Made by a program: the position numbers and the translations under genes
Shown: positions 9,271 to 16,630 of the stretch, piece by piece
How positions within the stretch are numbered: position 1 is the stretch's first letter
Layout of the letters: each line of letters begins with the position of its first letter
The notes under the pieces: model-generated
Databases searched by the model: none
What the model saw: only the letters and a program-made list of their open reading frames with translations
What the model was told of the DNA's origin: nothing
Assembly: GCF_900110465.1 (NCBI RefSeq)
Contig: NZ_FODV01000001.1
Location: forward strand, 310,001-374,000
Direction: 5' to 3'
Length of the DNA stretch: 64,000 bases
Origin: Halogranum amylolyticum
GTDB lineage: Archaea > Halobacteriota > Halobacteria > Halobacteriales > Haloferacaceae

Positions 9271-9705
9271 ATGCCCCTCAAGGACATCGTACGACCGAAG
9301 GAAGAACTGGTGACAGCGAGCCGAGACACGTCCTGTCAGGACCTCGCGAAACTGATGAACGACCGGACGGTCGGTAGCGTCGTCATCGAGGAGAACGACG
9401 AACCGATCGGCATCGTCACGGACCGCGACATCTGCCTCAACGCCGTCGGTGCCGGGAAGGACCCGAAGACGACACCCGCCTCTGAAGTGATGAACACGGA
9501 CGTGTTTACCTGCGACGCCGACGACGGCGTCTTCGAACTCTGTCAGGCGATGCGCGAACACGGCGTGCGCCGGATGCCCATCGTCGAGGACGGTAAACTG
9601 TCGGGTATTATCACACTGGACGACCTCGTCATGCTGCTGGAAGACGAGATGCACGACCTGAGCGAGGTCATCCGCTCGGAGTCGCCGCCGTACCAACCGG
9701 CCTGA
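9271..9705 (+). CDS. CBS-pair domain protein
   Basis: A 144-residue protein made of two tandem CBS motifs: the first ends with GSVVIEENDEPIGIVTDRDI (about 36-56) and the second with RRMPIVEDGKLSGIITLDDL (about 101-120). CBS pairs bind adenosyl nucleotides (AMP, ATP, SAM) and act as energy-state sensors, usually regulating partners. No effector domain is fused here and no obvious partner adjoins it. The start MPLKDIV is preferred; upstream an inverted repeat GCGAGA/TCTCGC (9245-9260) and a TATAG box lie close to it. The C-terminal helix with acidic residues EDEMHDLSEVI is typical of stand-alone haloarchaeal CBS proteins. Confidence 0.88.
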   Translation: MPLKDIVRPKEELVTASRDTSCQDLAKLMNDRTVGSVVIEENDEPIGIVTDRDICLNAVGAGKDPKTTPASEVMNTDVFTCDADDGVFELCQAMREHGVRRMPIVEDGKLSGIITLDDLVMLLEDEMHDLSEVIRSESPPYQPA

Positions 9706-9871
9706 ACGCCGTTGCGTCGGCAGATCGCCACGCCGTTCGCTTTTCTGCGTCCCGTCGACGGAGGGAGTAACAGCTATGTGACGGGAACCTGACCAGTCGA
9801 CACGAACAGACTCCCCGAACCACCCCTCCGCCCCTGCCCCTACCTCCCAACACAGTCGACGCTGGTCCCCG

Positions 9872-10825
9872 ATGATACGCCCACCACGCCCACCACGCCC
9901 ACTCACACTCGGACTCGTCACCGCCGTCGTCCTCGCGACGCTCGTCGCCGCCGGCGGCGCGACCGCAGTCGAACCGACCGTCCCCCACGACGCCCGCCTC
10001 GACTCTGATCGGGCCGCCTGGCAGGGACAGACGCTCTACTTCGACGGGTCGCACGTCGTCGAGGAGTCGCTCGACGCCGGACTGCGACAGATCTCGCGGA
10101 CCGACCGGAACTTCACTGTCCACTCCCTCCACGCGGACGGGACGCTCGGCCCGCCGGTCGAGACGGTGACGCTCGACGCCAGCGGCATCGCCAGGATCTC
10201 GACGGCGTCGCTCGACGGGCGGTACGTGCTCGTCTACGACGACAACGCCGTCGCCGTCGACGAGGGGACGGGGGTGCTCGGGACTCACGTCTCCGGGGCG
10301 AACCTCTCGTCGTGCGCTTGGACCGTCACGGACGACGCGGCCGACGTCGACGTTCGTCTCGACGGTACCACCGGAGACGACACCGCCCGCCTCCAGCGAC
10401 GGCAGGACGGACGTCTCTCGGGACGAGTCGACCTCCCCCCGGGGACGGAGGTCACGGTCCGACTCCACGACGACGGGCCGCGACCCGTGTTGTTCTCGTT
10501 GCAGACGGAACTGGACGCCGACGGCCGGTTCGACGAACGACTCGATCTCGCCGACGTCCGACCGGGGACGACGCTGAACGTGTCGGTGTCGCTCGACGGA
10601 CGGACGCTCGCCACGACGACGGTCGTCGTCGCCGACGGCACGCCCGCCTCGGCGGCGCAGCAGTCGTCGATGCCGTCGACGGGTCGAACAGGCGGAACGG
10701 CCCTGCCGACCGCGTCGGTGTGGACGACGGTGCTCGGGGGCAGCGTCACCGGCGGCGCCGTCTCCTTCCTGGCGGGCGCCGTCGCTGTCGTAGTCGCGCT
10801 GGCGGTCGTGCGCGAAACCCGCTGA
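9872..10825 (+). CDS. Secreted, C-terminally anchored surface protein
   Basis: A 317-residue exported protein. It has a signal peptide (hydrophobic LGLVTAVVLATLVAAGGATA, about 12-32), an extracellular beta-rich region, a low-complexity linker around 265-285 and a C-terminal membrane anchor (about 287-312) with a short basic tail RETR. The opening RAAWQGQTLYFDG and the YVLVYDDN strand resemble the repeat found at the N-terminus of haloarchaeal S-layer-like (BGTF) surface proteins; this is pattern recognition. Potential N-glycosylation sequons include NFT, NLS and NVS. No enzymatic motif is seen. Isolated gene; function likely envelope-related. Confidence 0.75.
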   Translation: MIRPPRPPRPLTLGLVTAVVLATLVAAGGATAVEPTVPHDARLDSDRAAWQGQTLYFDGSHVVEESLDAGLRQISRTDRNFTVHSLHADGTLGPPVETVTLDASGIARISTASLDGRYVLVYDDNAVAVDEGTGVLGTHVSGANLSSCAWTVTDDAADVDVRLDGTTGDDTARLQRRQDGRLSGRVDLPPGTEVTVRLHDDGPRPVLFSLQTELDADGRFDERLDLADVRPGTTLNVSVSLDGRTLATTTVVVADGTPASAAQQSSMPSTGRTGGTALPTASVWTTVLGGSVTGGAVSFLAGAVAVVVALAVVRETR

Positions 10826-10835
10826 CGCCGCGCCC

Positions 10836-10844
10836 TTTTTTATT
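10836..10844 (+). promoter_or_regulatory. TATA element of the SAMP3-like gene
   Basis: TTTTTTATT lies 22-30 bases before the ATG at 10866 in otherwise GC-rich DNA, the position expected for a leaderless haloarchaeal transcript. It also follows the surface-protein stop by 10 bases and could act as its U-rich terminator. Confidence 0.6.
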
Positions 10845-10865
10845 CAGGCGGACCCATCAGTTGGT

Positions 10866-11147
10866 ATGCGACTGGAACTGCGGTTCTTCGCTACCTTCCG
10901 GGAGGCCGTCGGGTCGAAGACCATCGAACGGGAGTACGACGACGGCGCACTGGTCGGAGACGTACTCAGAGCGCTCGAAACCGAGTTCGAGGGGCTCGAA
11001 GGGCAACTGCTCAAGAACGGCGATCTCAAACCACAGATCAACGTGTTGAAGAACGGACGCGAGGTGCTCCACATAGCCGGCATCGAGACCGAGCTCGAAG
11101 AGGGCGACAGACTCAGCGTCTTCCCGCCCGTCGCGGGTGGCCGATGA
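10866..11147 (+). CDS. samp3: SAMP3-like ubiquitin-like modifier / MoaD family
   Basis: A 93-residue beta-grasp protein. It has the MoaD/SAMP opening MRLELRFFATFREAVGSK and the closing SVFPPVAGG motif, through which SAMPs are adenylated by UbaA and joined to protein lysines or used as sulfur carriers. It resembles SAMP3 of Haloferax more than SAMP1, which is also in this window at 36212. Odd: the di-glycine is not terminal. The frame reads one more codon, Arg, before TGA, so the protein ends GGR and would need trimming before activation. The stop overlaps the next ATG (ATGA), coupling it to the 88-residue downstream gene. Confidence 0.85.
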   Translation: MRLELRFFATFREAVGSKTIEREYDDGALVGDVLRALETEFEGLEGQLLKNGDLKPQINVLKNGREVLHIAGIETELEEGDRLSVFPPVAGGR

Positions 11148-11410
11148 GCGACACCGTCACCAGAGAGAAGGCGTTTCGCGGCATCTCGGAGCGACTCGCG
11201 ATCCACTACCTCGAGAAACTCGGCGGCGAACAGGTCGAGGAGGACACCGTCGCCGGCGACGACTGGCGGGCCTCCCTCTCCAGCGAGAAGGTCGGCGTCG
11301 GTCCGACCGTCTCGCTGACAGAGGTGACGATCATCTTCGAGGGGGTAGAGGCGACGCTCGACGACCTCGTCGAGCGGTTCTCCCAGAAAGCGATGCGCGC
11401 CGGAGGCTGA
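11144..11410 (+). CDS. Small protein ending in Gly-Gly, coupled to SAMP3-like gene
   Basis: An 88-residue acidic protein that I cannot assign firmly. It starts inside the stop of the SAMP3-like gene (4-base ATGA overlap), so translation is coupled. Visible features are an N-terminal helix (REKAFRGISERLAIHYLEKL), a central hairpin with SLSSEKVGVGPTVSLTEVTIIFEGVEATLDDL, and a C-terminus that reads MRAGG. A terminal GG is the hallmark of SAMP/MoaD/Urm1 modifiers, although the fold signature FPPVxGG is absent. It may be a molybdopterin- or SAMP-linked accessory protein; the conserved context is the main hint. Confidence 0.7.
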   Translation: MSDTVTREKAFRGISERLAIHYLEKLGGEQVEEDTVAGDDWRASLSSEKVGVGPTVSLTEVTIIFEGVEATLDDLVERFSQKAMRAGG

Positions 11411-11411
11411 C

Positions 11412-11777
11412 GTGACGACGATCCCGATCGAGGGGCAACTGCTCGTGTTGACGGCCGCGAAGGCGAGCGTCTCGCCGAATCGACTCCCGGAACTGCTCGA
11501 AAGCGTGCAGGAGGAGCTCGGCCCGCGACTCGACGACTACCGCCGCGAGTTCGAACTCGTCGCCGAGAACGGGGAACGGGCGACGTTCCTCGTCCCCGGC
11601 GACCACTGGGAGCAGATCGGCGAACGGCTCGGCTTCGACCGCCGGGAGACCGATGCCGTCGAGCGCGCGCACACCGAACAGCTGCGGCGCGTCGCCAAGC
11701 GACTCGACCGACGCGAGGAGTTCGAGACAGCACTCGAGATCCGCTCGGCCGTCGTCGTCGGACTCGAGGCGGAGTAG
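11412..11777 (+). CDS. Hypothetical protein of the SAMP3-like operon
   Basis: A 121-residue acidic protein beginning at a GTG one base after the preceding stop, so it very probably belongs to the same transcript as the SAMP3-like gene. No family recognised. It shows an N-terminal strand (IEGQLLVLTA), a helix (LPELLESVQEELG), a second strand pair around FELVAENGERATFLVPGDHW and a C-terminal helix rich in Arg and Glu (ERAHTEQLRRVAKRLDRREEF). No membrane segment, Cys or metal-binding motif. The conserved tight spacing suggests a partner or regulator of the modifier rather than an unrelated gene. Confidence 0.65.
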   Translation: MTTIPIEGQLLVLTAAKASVSPNRLPELLESVQEELGPRLDDYRREFELVAENGERATFLVPGDHWEQIGERLGFDRRETDAVERAHTEQLRRVAKRLDRREEFETALEIRSAVVVGLEAE

Positions 11778-11853
11778 CCTCGGCGACTTCTCGACCGGCG
11801 GACGGAGTTGCCGGATAGACAGTGGTTTCACGGGCCGACGTCCCTCTCCTGCT

Positions 11854-12531
11854 ATGGACCGACTCTCCGCTGAGTTCTCGACGGGGGTTCGCGACTCGCT
11901 ACCCCTCCTCCTCGGCATCGTCCCGTTCGCGCTCGTCGCGGGCGTCGCCGCCGCCGACGCCGGGTTGTCGACGCTGCAGGCGCTGGGGATGTCCGTCTTC
12001 GTCTTCGCCGGTGCCTCCCAACTGGCCGCACTCGACCTCATCGGGTCGAACGCGCCGCTGGCCGTCGTCGTCCTCACCGCCGCCGTCATCAACCTCCGGA
12101 TGTTGATGTACTCGGCGTCGATCGCCCCGCACTTCCGGGCCGCCGCCGGCCGCATGCGGGCGATGCTCGCGTACTTCCTCACCGACCAGGCGTTCGCGCT
12201 CACCGTCGCCCGGTACGACCACGACGACACCGGTCAGCGGTGGTACTATCTCGGCGTGTCGCTGGCGCTGTGGTCCGTCTGGCAGGTCGGGACGGTCGTC
12301 GGCGTCGTCGTCGGCACGGGCGTCCCCGACGAGTGGGGCCTGGAGTTCGCGGTGCCGCTCGTCTTCCTCGCGCTGTTGGTGCCGGCACTGAAGAGCAGGG
12401 AGTCGCTCGCCGCCGGGGTCGCCGCCGGCGTCGTCGCCGTCGCGGGCGCGGGACTCCCGTTCAACCTCGGGTTGATCCTCGCCGCGGTCGTCGGCGTCGC
12501 CGTCGGGATGTTCACGGAGGCGCGGCGATGA
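11854..12531 (+). CDS. azlC: AzlC family branched-chain amino acid exporter, large subunit
   Basis: A 225-residue membrane protein with the AzlC pattern: GVRDSLPLLLGIVPFALVAGV at the N-terminus, SVFVFAGASQLAALDLI, and NLRMLMYSASIAPHF, followed by the YFLTDQAFALT segment. AzlC with AzlD exports branched-chain amino acids or analogues (the E. coli relative is YgaZH). Four or five more helices follow to the C-terminus. The start at 11854 is the first ATG giving an AzlC-like N-terminus; an upstream extension would be basic and overlap the previous gene. Its stop overlaps the azlD ATG by 4 bases. Confidence 0.9.
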   Translation: MDRLSAEFSTGVRDSLPLLLGIVPFALVAGVAAADAGLSTLQALGMSVFVFAGASQLAALDLIGSNAPLAVVVLTAAVINLRMLMYSASIAPHFRAAAGRMRAMLAYFLTDQAFALTVARYDHDDTGQRWYYLGVSLALWSVWQVGTVVGVVVGTGVPDEWGLEFAVPLVFLALLVPALKSRESLAAGVAAGVVAVAGAGLPFNLGLILAAVVGVAVGMFTEARR

Positions 12532-12875
12532 CGACGAGCTACGGACCGACGGCGGTGTGGGGCGTCATCCTCGCTATCGGCCTGATCACCTACGCGATCC
12601 GGCTCTCCTTCATCGCGCTGTTCGGCCGACTCGACGACATCCCGCCGGGCGTCGAACGCGCGCTCGCGTACGTGCCGGCGGCCGTCCTCGCGGCGCTCGT
12701 CGTCCCAGAACTCGTGGCGGTGCAGTCGACGCTCGCCGGGACGCTCGGACAGGACCGACTGCTCGCCGGTCTCGTCGCCGCCACCGTCGCTTGGCGGACG
12801 GAGAACGTCTTCGCGACCATCGCCGTCGGGATGGGAGCGCTGTGGCTACTTCGGTTCGTCGTGCCGCTGGCGTAG
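12528..12875 (+). CDS. azlD: AzlD family exporter small subunit
   Basis: A 115-residue protein with four hydrophobic segments and the AzlD features ITYAIRLSFIALFGRL, ERALAYVPAAVLAALVVPEL, and the C-terminal WRTENVFATIAVGMGALWLLRF. It is the obligatory small partner of AzlC in branched-chain amino acid efflux. The ATG lies in the azlC stop (ATGA), giving translational coupling and the expected one-to-one production. No regulator is adjacent. Confidence 0.9.
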   Translation: MTTSYGPTAVWGVILAIGLITYAIRLSFIALFGRLDDIPPGVERALAYVPAAVLAALVVPELVAVQSTLAGTLGQDRLLAGLVAATVAWRTENVFATIAVGMGALWLLRFVVPLA

Positions 12876-12915
12876 CCGTCTCGAAAGAAATCGTGGTCGC
12901 GGTGGCCGGATTGGA

Positions 12916-14844
12916 TCAGTCGTCGGCCGGAGCCTGCGAGTCGCCGCCGGCACTGACGCCCGTACCGGGGCCGACGTCGATACTGAGCTCGTCGAGTTTC
13001 TCGTCGGGGACGACGCCGTCGACCCAGCCGCGAGTCTCGTAGTACTCCTCTTTCATCTCGGGGAGTTCACAGTACTCGCCCTCGGAGGCACCTTGACCGG
13101 CGATGCCGCCTTCGAGGAAGCGCGCCGGCAGCGAGTCGTCCTCGCCGTCGAAGCCGACGAGGTTGTTGTAATAGCGTTCGAGGTTGTAGATGCGCTCGCC
13201 CGCCTCCAGCAGTTCCTCCTCGGAGACGTCGAGGCCGGTCATCCCGTTGTACTGCAGCACGTACTCCTCGATCCCCTCTGCGAAGGCGTTGAACTTGCAG
13301 ATGTCGAAGGAGTCCGAGATGGCGTGGAGGTCCTGGAAGGTGACGGTGAGTTCGCCCTTCCCCTCCCACGCGTAGGGGTCGACCTTCTCGGGGATGCCGA
13401 GAATCTCGGCGGCCGGCGTGTAGCCGCGCAGGTGGCAGGCACCGCGGTTCGAGGTGGCGTAGCCGATCCCCATCCCCTTCATGCAGCGGGGGTCGTACGC
13501 CGCGATGGTCTGGCCCTTGACGGCCAGCGAGTTCTCCTCGGCGTCGAACTCCTCGATGAGGTGGTTCGCGCCACCGGCGAGATGGTCGGCGAGATCGCCC
13601 TCGCGTTCGGCGATCTTGTCGAGCATGTCGATCATCTCCTCTCGGTCGCCCCACTCGAGGCCCTCGCCGAGACCGTCGAGTTTGCCTTCCTCGGTCATCT
13701 CCATCGCCATGGCCATCACGTTGCCGACCTCGATGGTGTCGATGCCGAGGTCGTTACAGCGGTCGATCATCACGGCGATGGCGTCGCGGTCGGTGTGTCC
13801 CGAGTTCGGGCCGAGCGCGTACGCCGACTCGTACTCGTAGGACTCCGTCCGGACGTTCATCTCCTCGCCCTTGTGGGTGTAGTTCACCTCGACCTCCTTC
13901 TTACAGGCGACCGGGCAGGAGTGACAGGTCGGTTCGTCGACGAGGATGTTCTCGCGGACGTTCTCTCCGGAGACGCGCTCGGCGTCGATGTCGACGCCCT
14001 CGGCGTCGTGGTAGGCCTCCGTGCTCGTGTACTTCCCGTTCTTCGTCGGGAGGCCGTCCATCTCCTCGCCGATGTTCATCAGCACGTTCGTCCCGTACAC
14101 CGAGAGACCGCCCTCGTTCGGGCCGGTGACGTCCGACTCGCGGATGAGCTGCATCGCCTGCTGGTACCCCTCCTTGAACGTCTCGGGGTCTTGCGGCTTC
14201 GGCATACTCGTGCCGGATTTGACGACGACGGCCTTGAGGTTCTTCGACCCCATCACACAGCCAGTGCCGCCGCGGCCCGAGGCGCGGTCGTCTTCGTTGA
14301 TGACCGCAGAGTAGCGGACTTCGTTCTCGCCGGCCGGGCCAATGGCCATCACGCTGAGGTTCTTGCCGATCTCGCCGTCGACCTCCTCGCCGAGCGTGTC
14401 GATCGTCTCGCGGACGCCTTTCCCCCACACGTCGGAGGCGTCGCGGAGTTCCACTTTCCCGTCTTCGATGAGCGCGTAGACCGGCTTTTCGGCTTTGCCG
14501 GTGAACAGCAGTCCGTCGAAACCCGACCACTTCAGTCGGGCACCGCTCCACCCGCCGTGGTGGGAGTCGGTGACCGTGCCGGTCAGCGGCGACTTGGTGA
14601 CGAGCGCGATTCGACCGCTCATCGTCACCTGCGACCCCGTCAGAGGGCCGTTCATGAACGCCAGCATGTTGTCGGGTCCGAGGGGGTCGACGTCGGCCCC
14701 CTGATCGAACACGTACTTTACACCGAGGCCGCGTGCGCCGATGTACTTCTTCGCGTCCTCCTCGTCGATACCCTCGTACTGCACGTCGCCTTCGGTGAGG
14801 TCGATCCGTGCCACGTGGTCCTGAAAGCCACCCAGTGAAGTCAT
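12916..14844 (-). CDS. aor: Tungsten-dependent aldehyde:ferredoxin oxidoreductase
   Basis: Oxidises aldehydes to acids with ferredoxin as acceptor, using a tungsten bis-pterin and a [4Fe-4S] cluster. The 642 residues match the family size. Seen: N-terminal KKYIGARGLGVKYVFDQG, the pterin-contact GPLTGSQVTMSGR and GRGGTGCVMGSKNLKA, the cluster motif CHSCPVACKK (Cx2Cx3C) with a further Cys at DICKFNAF, and DPRCMKGMGIGYATSNRGA. The tail is acidic (SQAPADD). It may relate to amino-acid fermentation or detoxification; the exact substrate class (AOR, FOR or GOR) is not readable. It faces away from the VanZ-like gene; the 129-base spacer has operator-like repeats. Confidence 0.92.
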   Translation of the reverse strand: MTSLGGFQDHVARIDLTEGDVQYEGIDEEDAKKYIGARGLGVKYVFDQGADVDPLGPDNMLAFMNGPLTGSQVTMSGRIALVTKSPLTGTVTDSHHGGWSGARLKWSGFDGLLFTGKAEKPVYALIEDGKVELRDASDVWGKGVRETIDTLGEEVDGEIGKNLSVMAIGPAGENEVRYSAVINEDDRASGRGGTGCVMGSKNLKAVVVKSGTSMPKPQDPETFKEGYQQAMQLIRESDVTGPNEGGLSVYGTNVLMNIGEEMDGLPTKNGKYTSTEAYHDAEGVDIDAERVSGENVRENILVDEPTCHSCPVACKKEVEVNYTHKGEEMNVRTESYEYESAYALGPNSGHTDRDAIAVMIDRCNDLGIDTIEVGNVMAMAMEMTEEGKLDGLGEGLEWGDREEMIDMLDKIAEREGDLADHLAGGANHLIEEFDAEENSLAVKGQTIAAYDPRCMKGMGIGYATSNRGACHLRGYTPAAEILGIPEKVDPYAWEGKGELTVTFQDLHAISDSFDICKFNAFAEGIEEYVLQYNGMTGLDVSEEELLEAGERIYNLERYYNNLVGFDGEDDSLPARFLEGGIAGQGASEGEYCELPEMKEEYYETRGWVDGVVPDEKLDELSIDVGPGTGVSAGGDSQAPADD

Positions 14845-14854
14845 TGTAATGTAC

Positions 14855-14918
14855 GTTGGTTATGTTGGTTCCGAATACCGTTAGTCGTTGCCACGGTGGC
14901 GTAACCAAAATCGGTTAC
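14855..14918. promoter_or_regulatory. Repeats in the aor/VanZ divergent spacer
   Basis: Two copies of GTTGGTT (14855-14861 and 14864-14870) lie just upstream of aor, and a perfect inverted repeat GTAACC/GGTTAC with a 6-base loop spans 14901-14918. The spacer is AT-richer than its surroundings. Operator function is inferred from position only. Confidence 0.4.
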
Positions 14919-14973
14919 TGGGAGCGAACGACGCTCGTCCTCCGAAACCTGTCGGACGCGTGTCGCGCCGTTT

Positions 14974-15459
14974 ATGGGACTCAGTTTCGACTCCCCGGAC
15001 GTGCTTCGTCTCCCGCCGCCCCCACGGTGGCTCCGCTGGCTGGCCGTCGCCGTCGTCGCGGGCGGACTGTTCGTCGCGTCGGTCGTGACGCCGCCGAGCA
15101 GCGGCGTCCCCACACTCGGGCCGCTCGATCTCGTCGGCTTCGACAAGTGGCTCCACACCGCCGCCTACGCGGCGCTCGGAGCGACCCTCTTTCTCGCGCT
15201 GGTTCCGCTGCGACGGCCCCGACGGGCACTCGTCGCCGCCGTCGTCCTCGCAGCCGTCTACGGAGTCGGCATCGAACTCGTCCAGGGACCGCTCCCGGCA
15301 CGGAGCACGGACTCGGCCGACGCCCTGGCGAACGGGCTCGGTGCCGGCCTCGGCGGACTGGCGGGACTCCTCGCGCGTCGGCTGTCCACGCCGTTCGTCG
15401 CCGACGACGCGAGCGAGGTCGTCGGTCGAGACGCCGGCGTCGACGCGCGCGACGAGTAG
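14974..15459 (+). CDS. VanZ-like membrane protein
   Basis: A 161-residue protein with four hydrophobic segments (about 19-40, 64-85, 88-108, 121-137). The VanZ signature is visible as DLVGFDKWLHTAAYAALGA after the first loop and GIELVQGPLPARSTDSADALANGLGAGLGG near the end, matching the family pattern of D-K-x-x-H and Q-x-x-x-x-R-x-x-x-x-x-D-x-x-x-N. Members occur from glycopeptide-resistance clusters to archaeal phosphotransfer contexts; the biochemical role is not settled. The C-terminal tail is acidic and cytoplasmic. Divergent to aor, convergent with the lipoprotein cluster. Confidence 0.85.
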   Translation: MGLSFDSPDVLRLPPPPRWLRWLAVAVVAGGLFVASVVTPPSSGVPTLGPLDLVGFDKWLHTAAYAALGATLFLALVPLRRPRRALVAAVVLAAVYGVGIELVQGPLPARSTDSADALANGLGAGLGGLAGLLARRLSTPFVADDASEVVGRDAGVDARDE

Positions 15460-15465
15460 CACGGC

Positions 15466-16569
15466 TCACCCCGGCTGTGGCCCACCCTGAAGGAGTCTAA
15501 CGCTCCCCGTCGCGTCGATCAGCACGGTCGCCGGCCCCCGCGGCGGACACGCCCACCACGTCGCGGTCGTCGCCGTCGACGTCGTCTCTCTCGTCGACGC
15601 CGCCTCGACGGTGACCTCGTACGGCCCCGAGACGTCGACCGGTACGAGTCGGCGGTCGGTCCCCGCCTCGACCGACAGTCGACGCTCGAACACCGTCCGG
15701 CCCGCGCGGACGATCTCGACCGTCAGCGTGTGTGCGACGGTGTTGCGGTTCGACAGCGTCAGCGTGGTGTTCGCCGGGCCACAACCGAACGTGACCGACT
15801 CGCCCAGCAGGACGTGTCGCTCCGGTACCTGCGGGACGGGCCACGCGTCCGTCACCTCCCGCCCGTCGACGCCGACGGTGAGGGCGTACTCGCCGCTGCG
15901 GTACGCGACTGGAACCGACAGCTGTGTCTCACTCGGGAGTCGGTAGCGCGTCGAGAGCAGTGACTGATCGCGGAGCGACACCCCGAGGTCGACGGTCCGC
16001 GCCGTTGACGCCGGGTTCTGGACGACGACACCCGCCGGAGCGTACCACCGACCCGTTCCGTCGCCGGCGAGCGGCAGGTCGGTTCCGTCGACGCGCTCCG
16101 AGAGCGCGAGCGCACAGTCGGGGCGACAGCGAGCGTGCCGCCAGAACGCCACGCCGTCCGCCGTCAGGTAGGTCGCGAGTCCGTCGAGCGCCGGGTCAGC
16201 GTGCCACCGAAAGCTCGCGCGTTCGCCGGCGGCCGTCTCGAGGACGACATCGCGGTCGGCGCCCGAGGCGGCGACGTCGTCGAGACGGACCTCTTCGCCG
16301 GGGAAGAGTTCGAAGCTCTCGACGACCGCCGCCGGGCCGTCGATGACGAGCGTGAGGTAGACCGTCGACGGACGGCTGTTCTTCACGGAGACGAACTGTC
16401 CAGTCGACGAGGACGAGTCAGTGTCTGTCCGTGTGGGCGTCTCGACGGGCGGAGTGGTCTCGGGCGGTCGTGCCGTCGGCGTCCGTTCGTCGGCGTCGAG
16501 CGAGAGTCCGCCACAGCCGGCGAGTCCAGCCACGAGCGGGAGCGTCGTCAGCAGTCGCCGGCGGTGCAT
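15466..16569 (-). CDS. Tandem lipoprotein paralogue 1 (last gene of trio)
   Basis: A 367-residue exported lipoprotein: MHRRRLL signal, lipobox LAGC with Cys-19, then a Thr/Pro-rich spacer to about residue 57. The mature part shows three beta-rich, Ig-like segments (about 58-145, 175-250, 260-365). Four Cys outside the lipobox (148, 152, 263, 341) occupy the positions seen in its two neighbours: CRPDC, FGCG and ACPP. No enzyme motif. It shares with the other two the ending W-x-x-C-P followed by a VxIDATGSV strand. Last of three same-strand genes, 61 bases after paralogue 2. The most divergent of the three. Confidence 0.75.
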   Translation of the reverse strand: MHRRRLLTTLPLVAGLAGCGGLSLDADERTPTARPPETTPPVETPTRTDTDSSSSTGQFVSVKNSRPSTVYLTLVIDGPAAVVESFELFPGEEVRLDDVAASGADRDVVLETAAGERASFRWHADPALDGLATYLTADGVAFWRHARCRPDCALALSERVDGTDLPLAGDGTGRWYAPAGVVVQNPASTARTVDLGVSLRDQSLLSTRYRLPSETQLSVPVAYRSGEYALTVGVDGREVTDAWPVPQVPERHVLLGESVTFGCGPANTTLTLSNRNTVAHTLTVEIVRAGRTVFERRLSVEAGTDRRLVPVDVSGPYEVTVEAASTRETTSTATTATWWACPPRGPATVLIDATGSVRLLQGGPQPG

Positions 16570-16630
16570 CGGTCGTGTGTCGGTCCCGACGTACAAAAGA
16601 GTCGCGTCAGCGGTTGTCCCGTGCCGAGCG

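Noticed and set aside
13093..14838. 581-codon open frame antisense to aor
   Set aside because: The aor protein on the other strand has every family motif; the antisense product has a biased Leu/Val/Arg/Asp make-up without domains.
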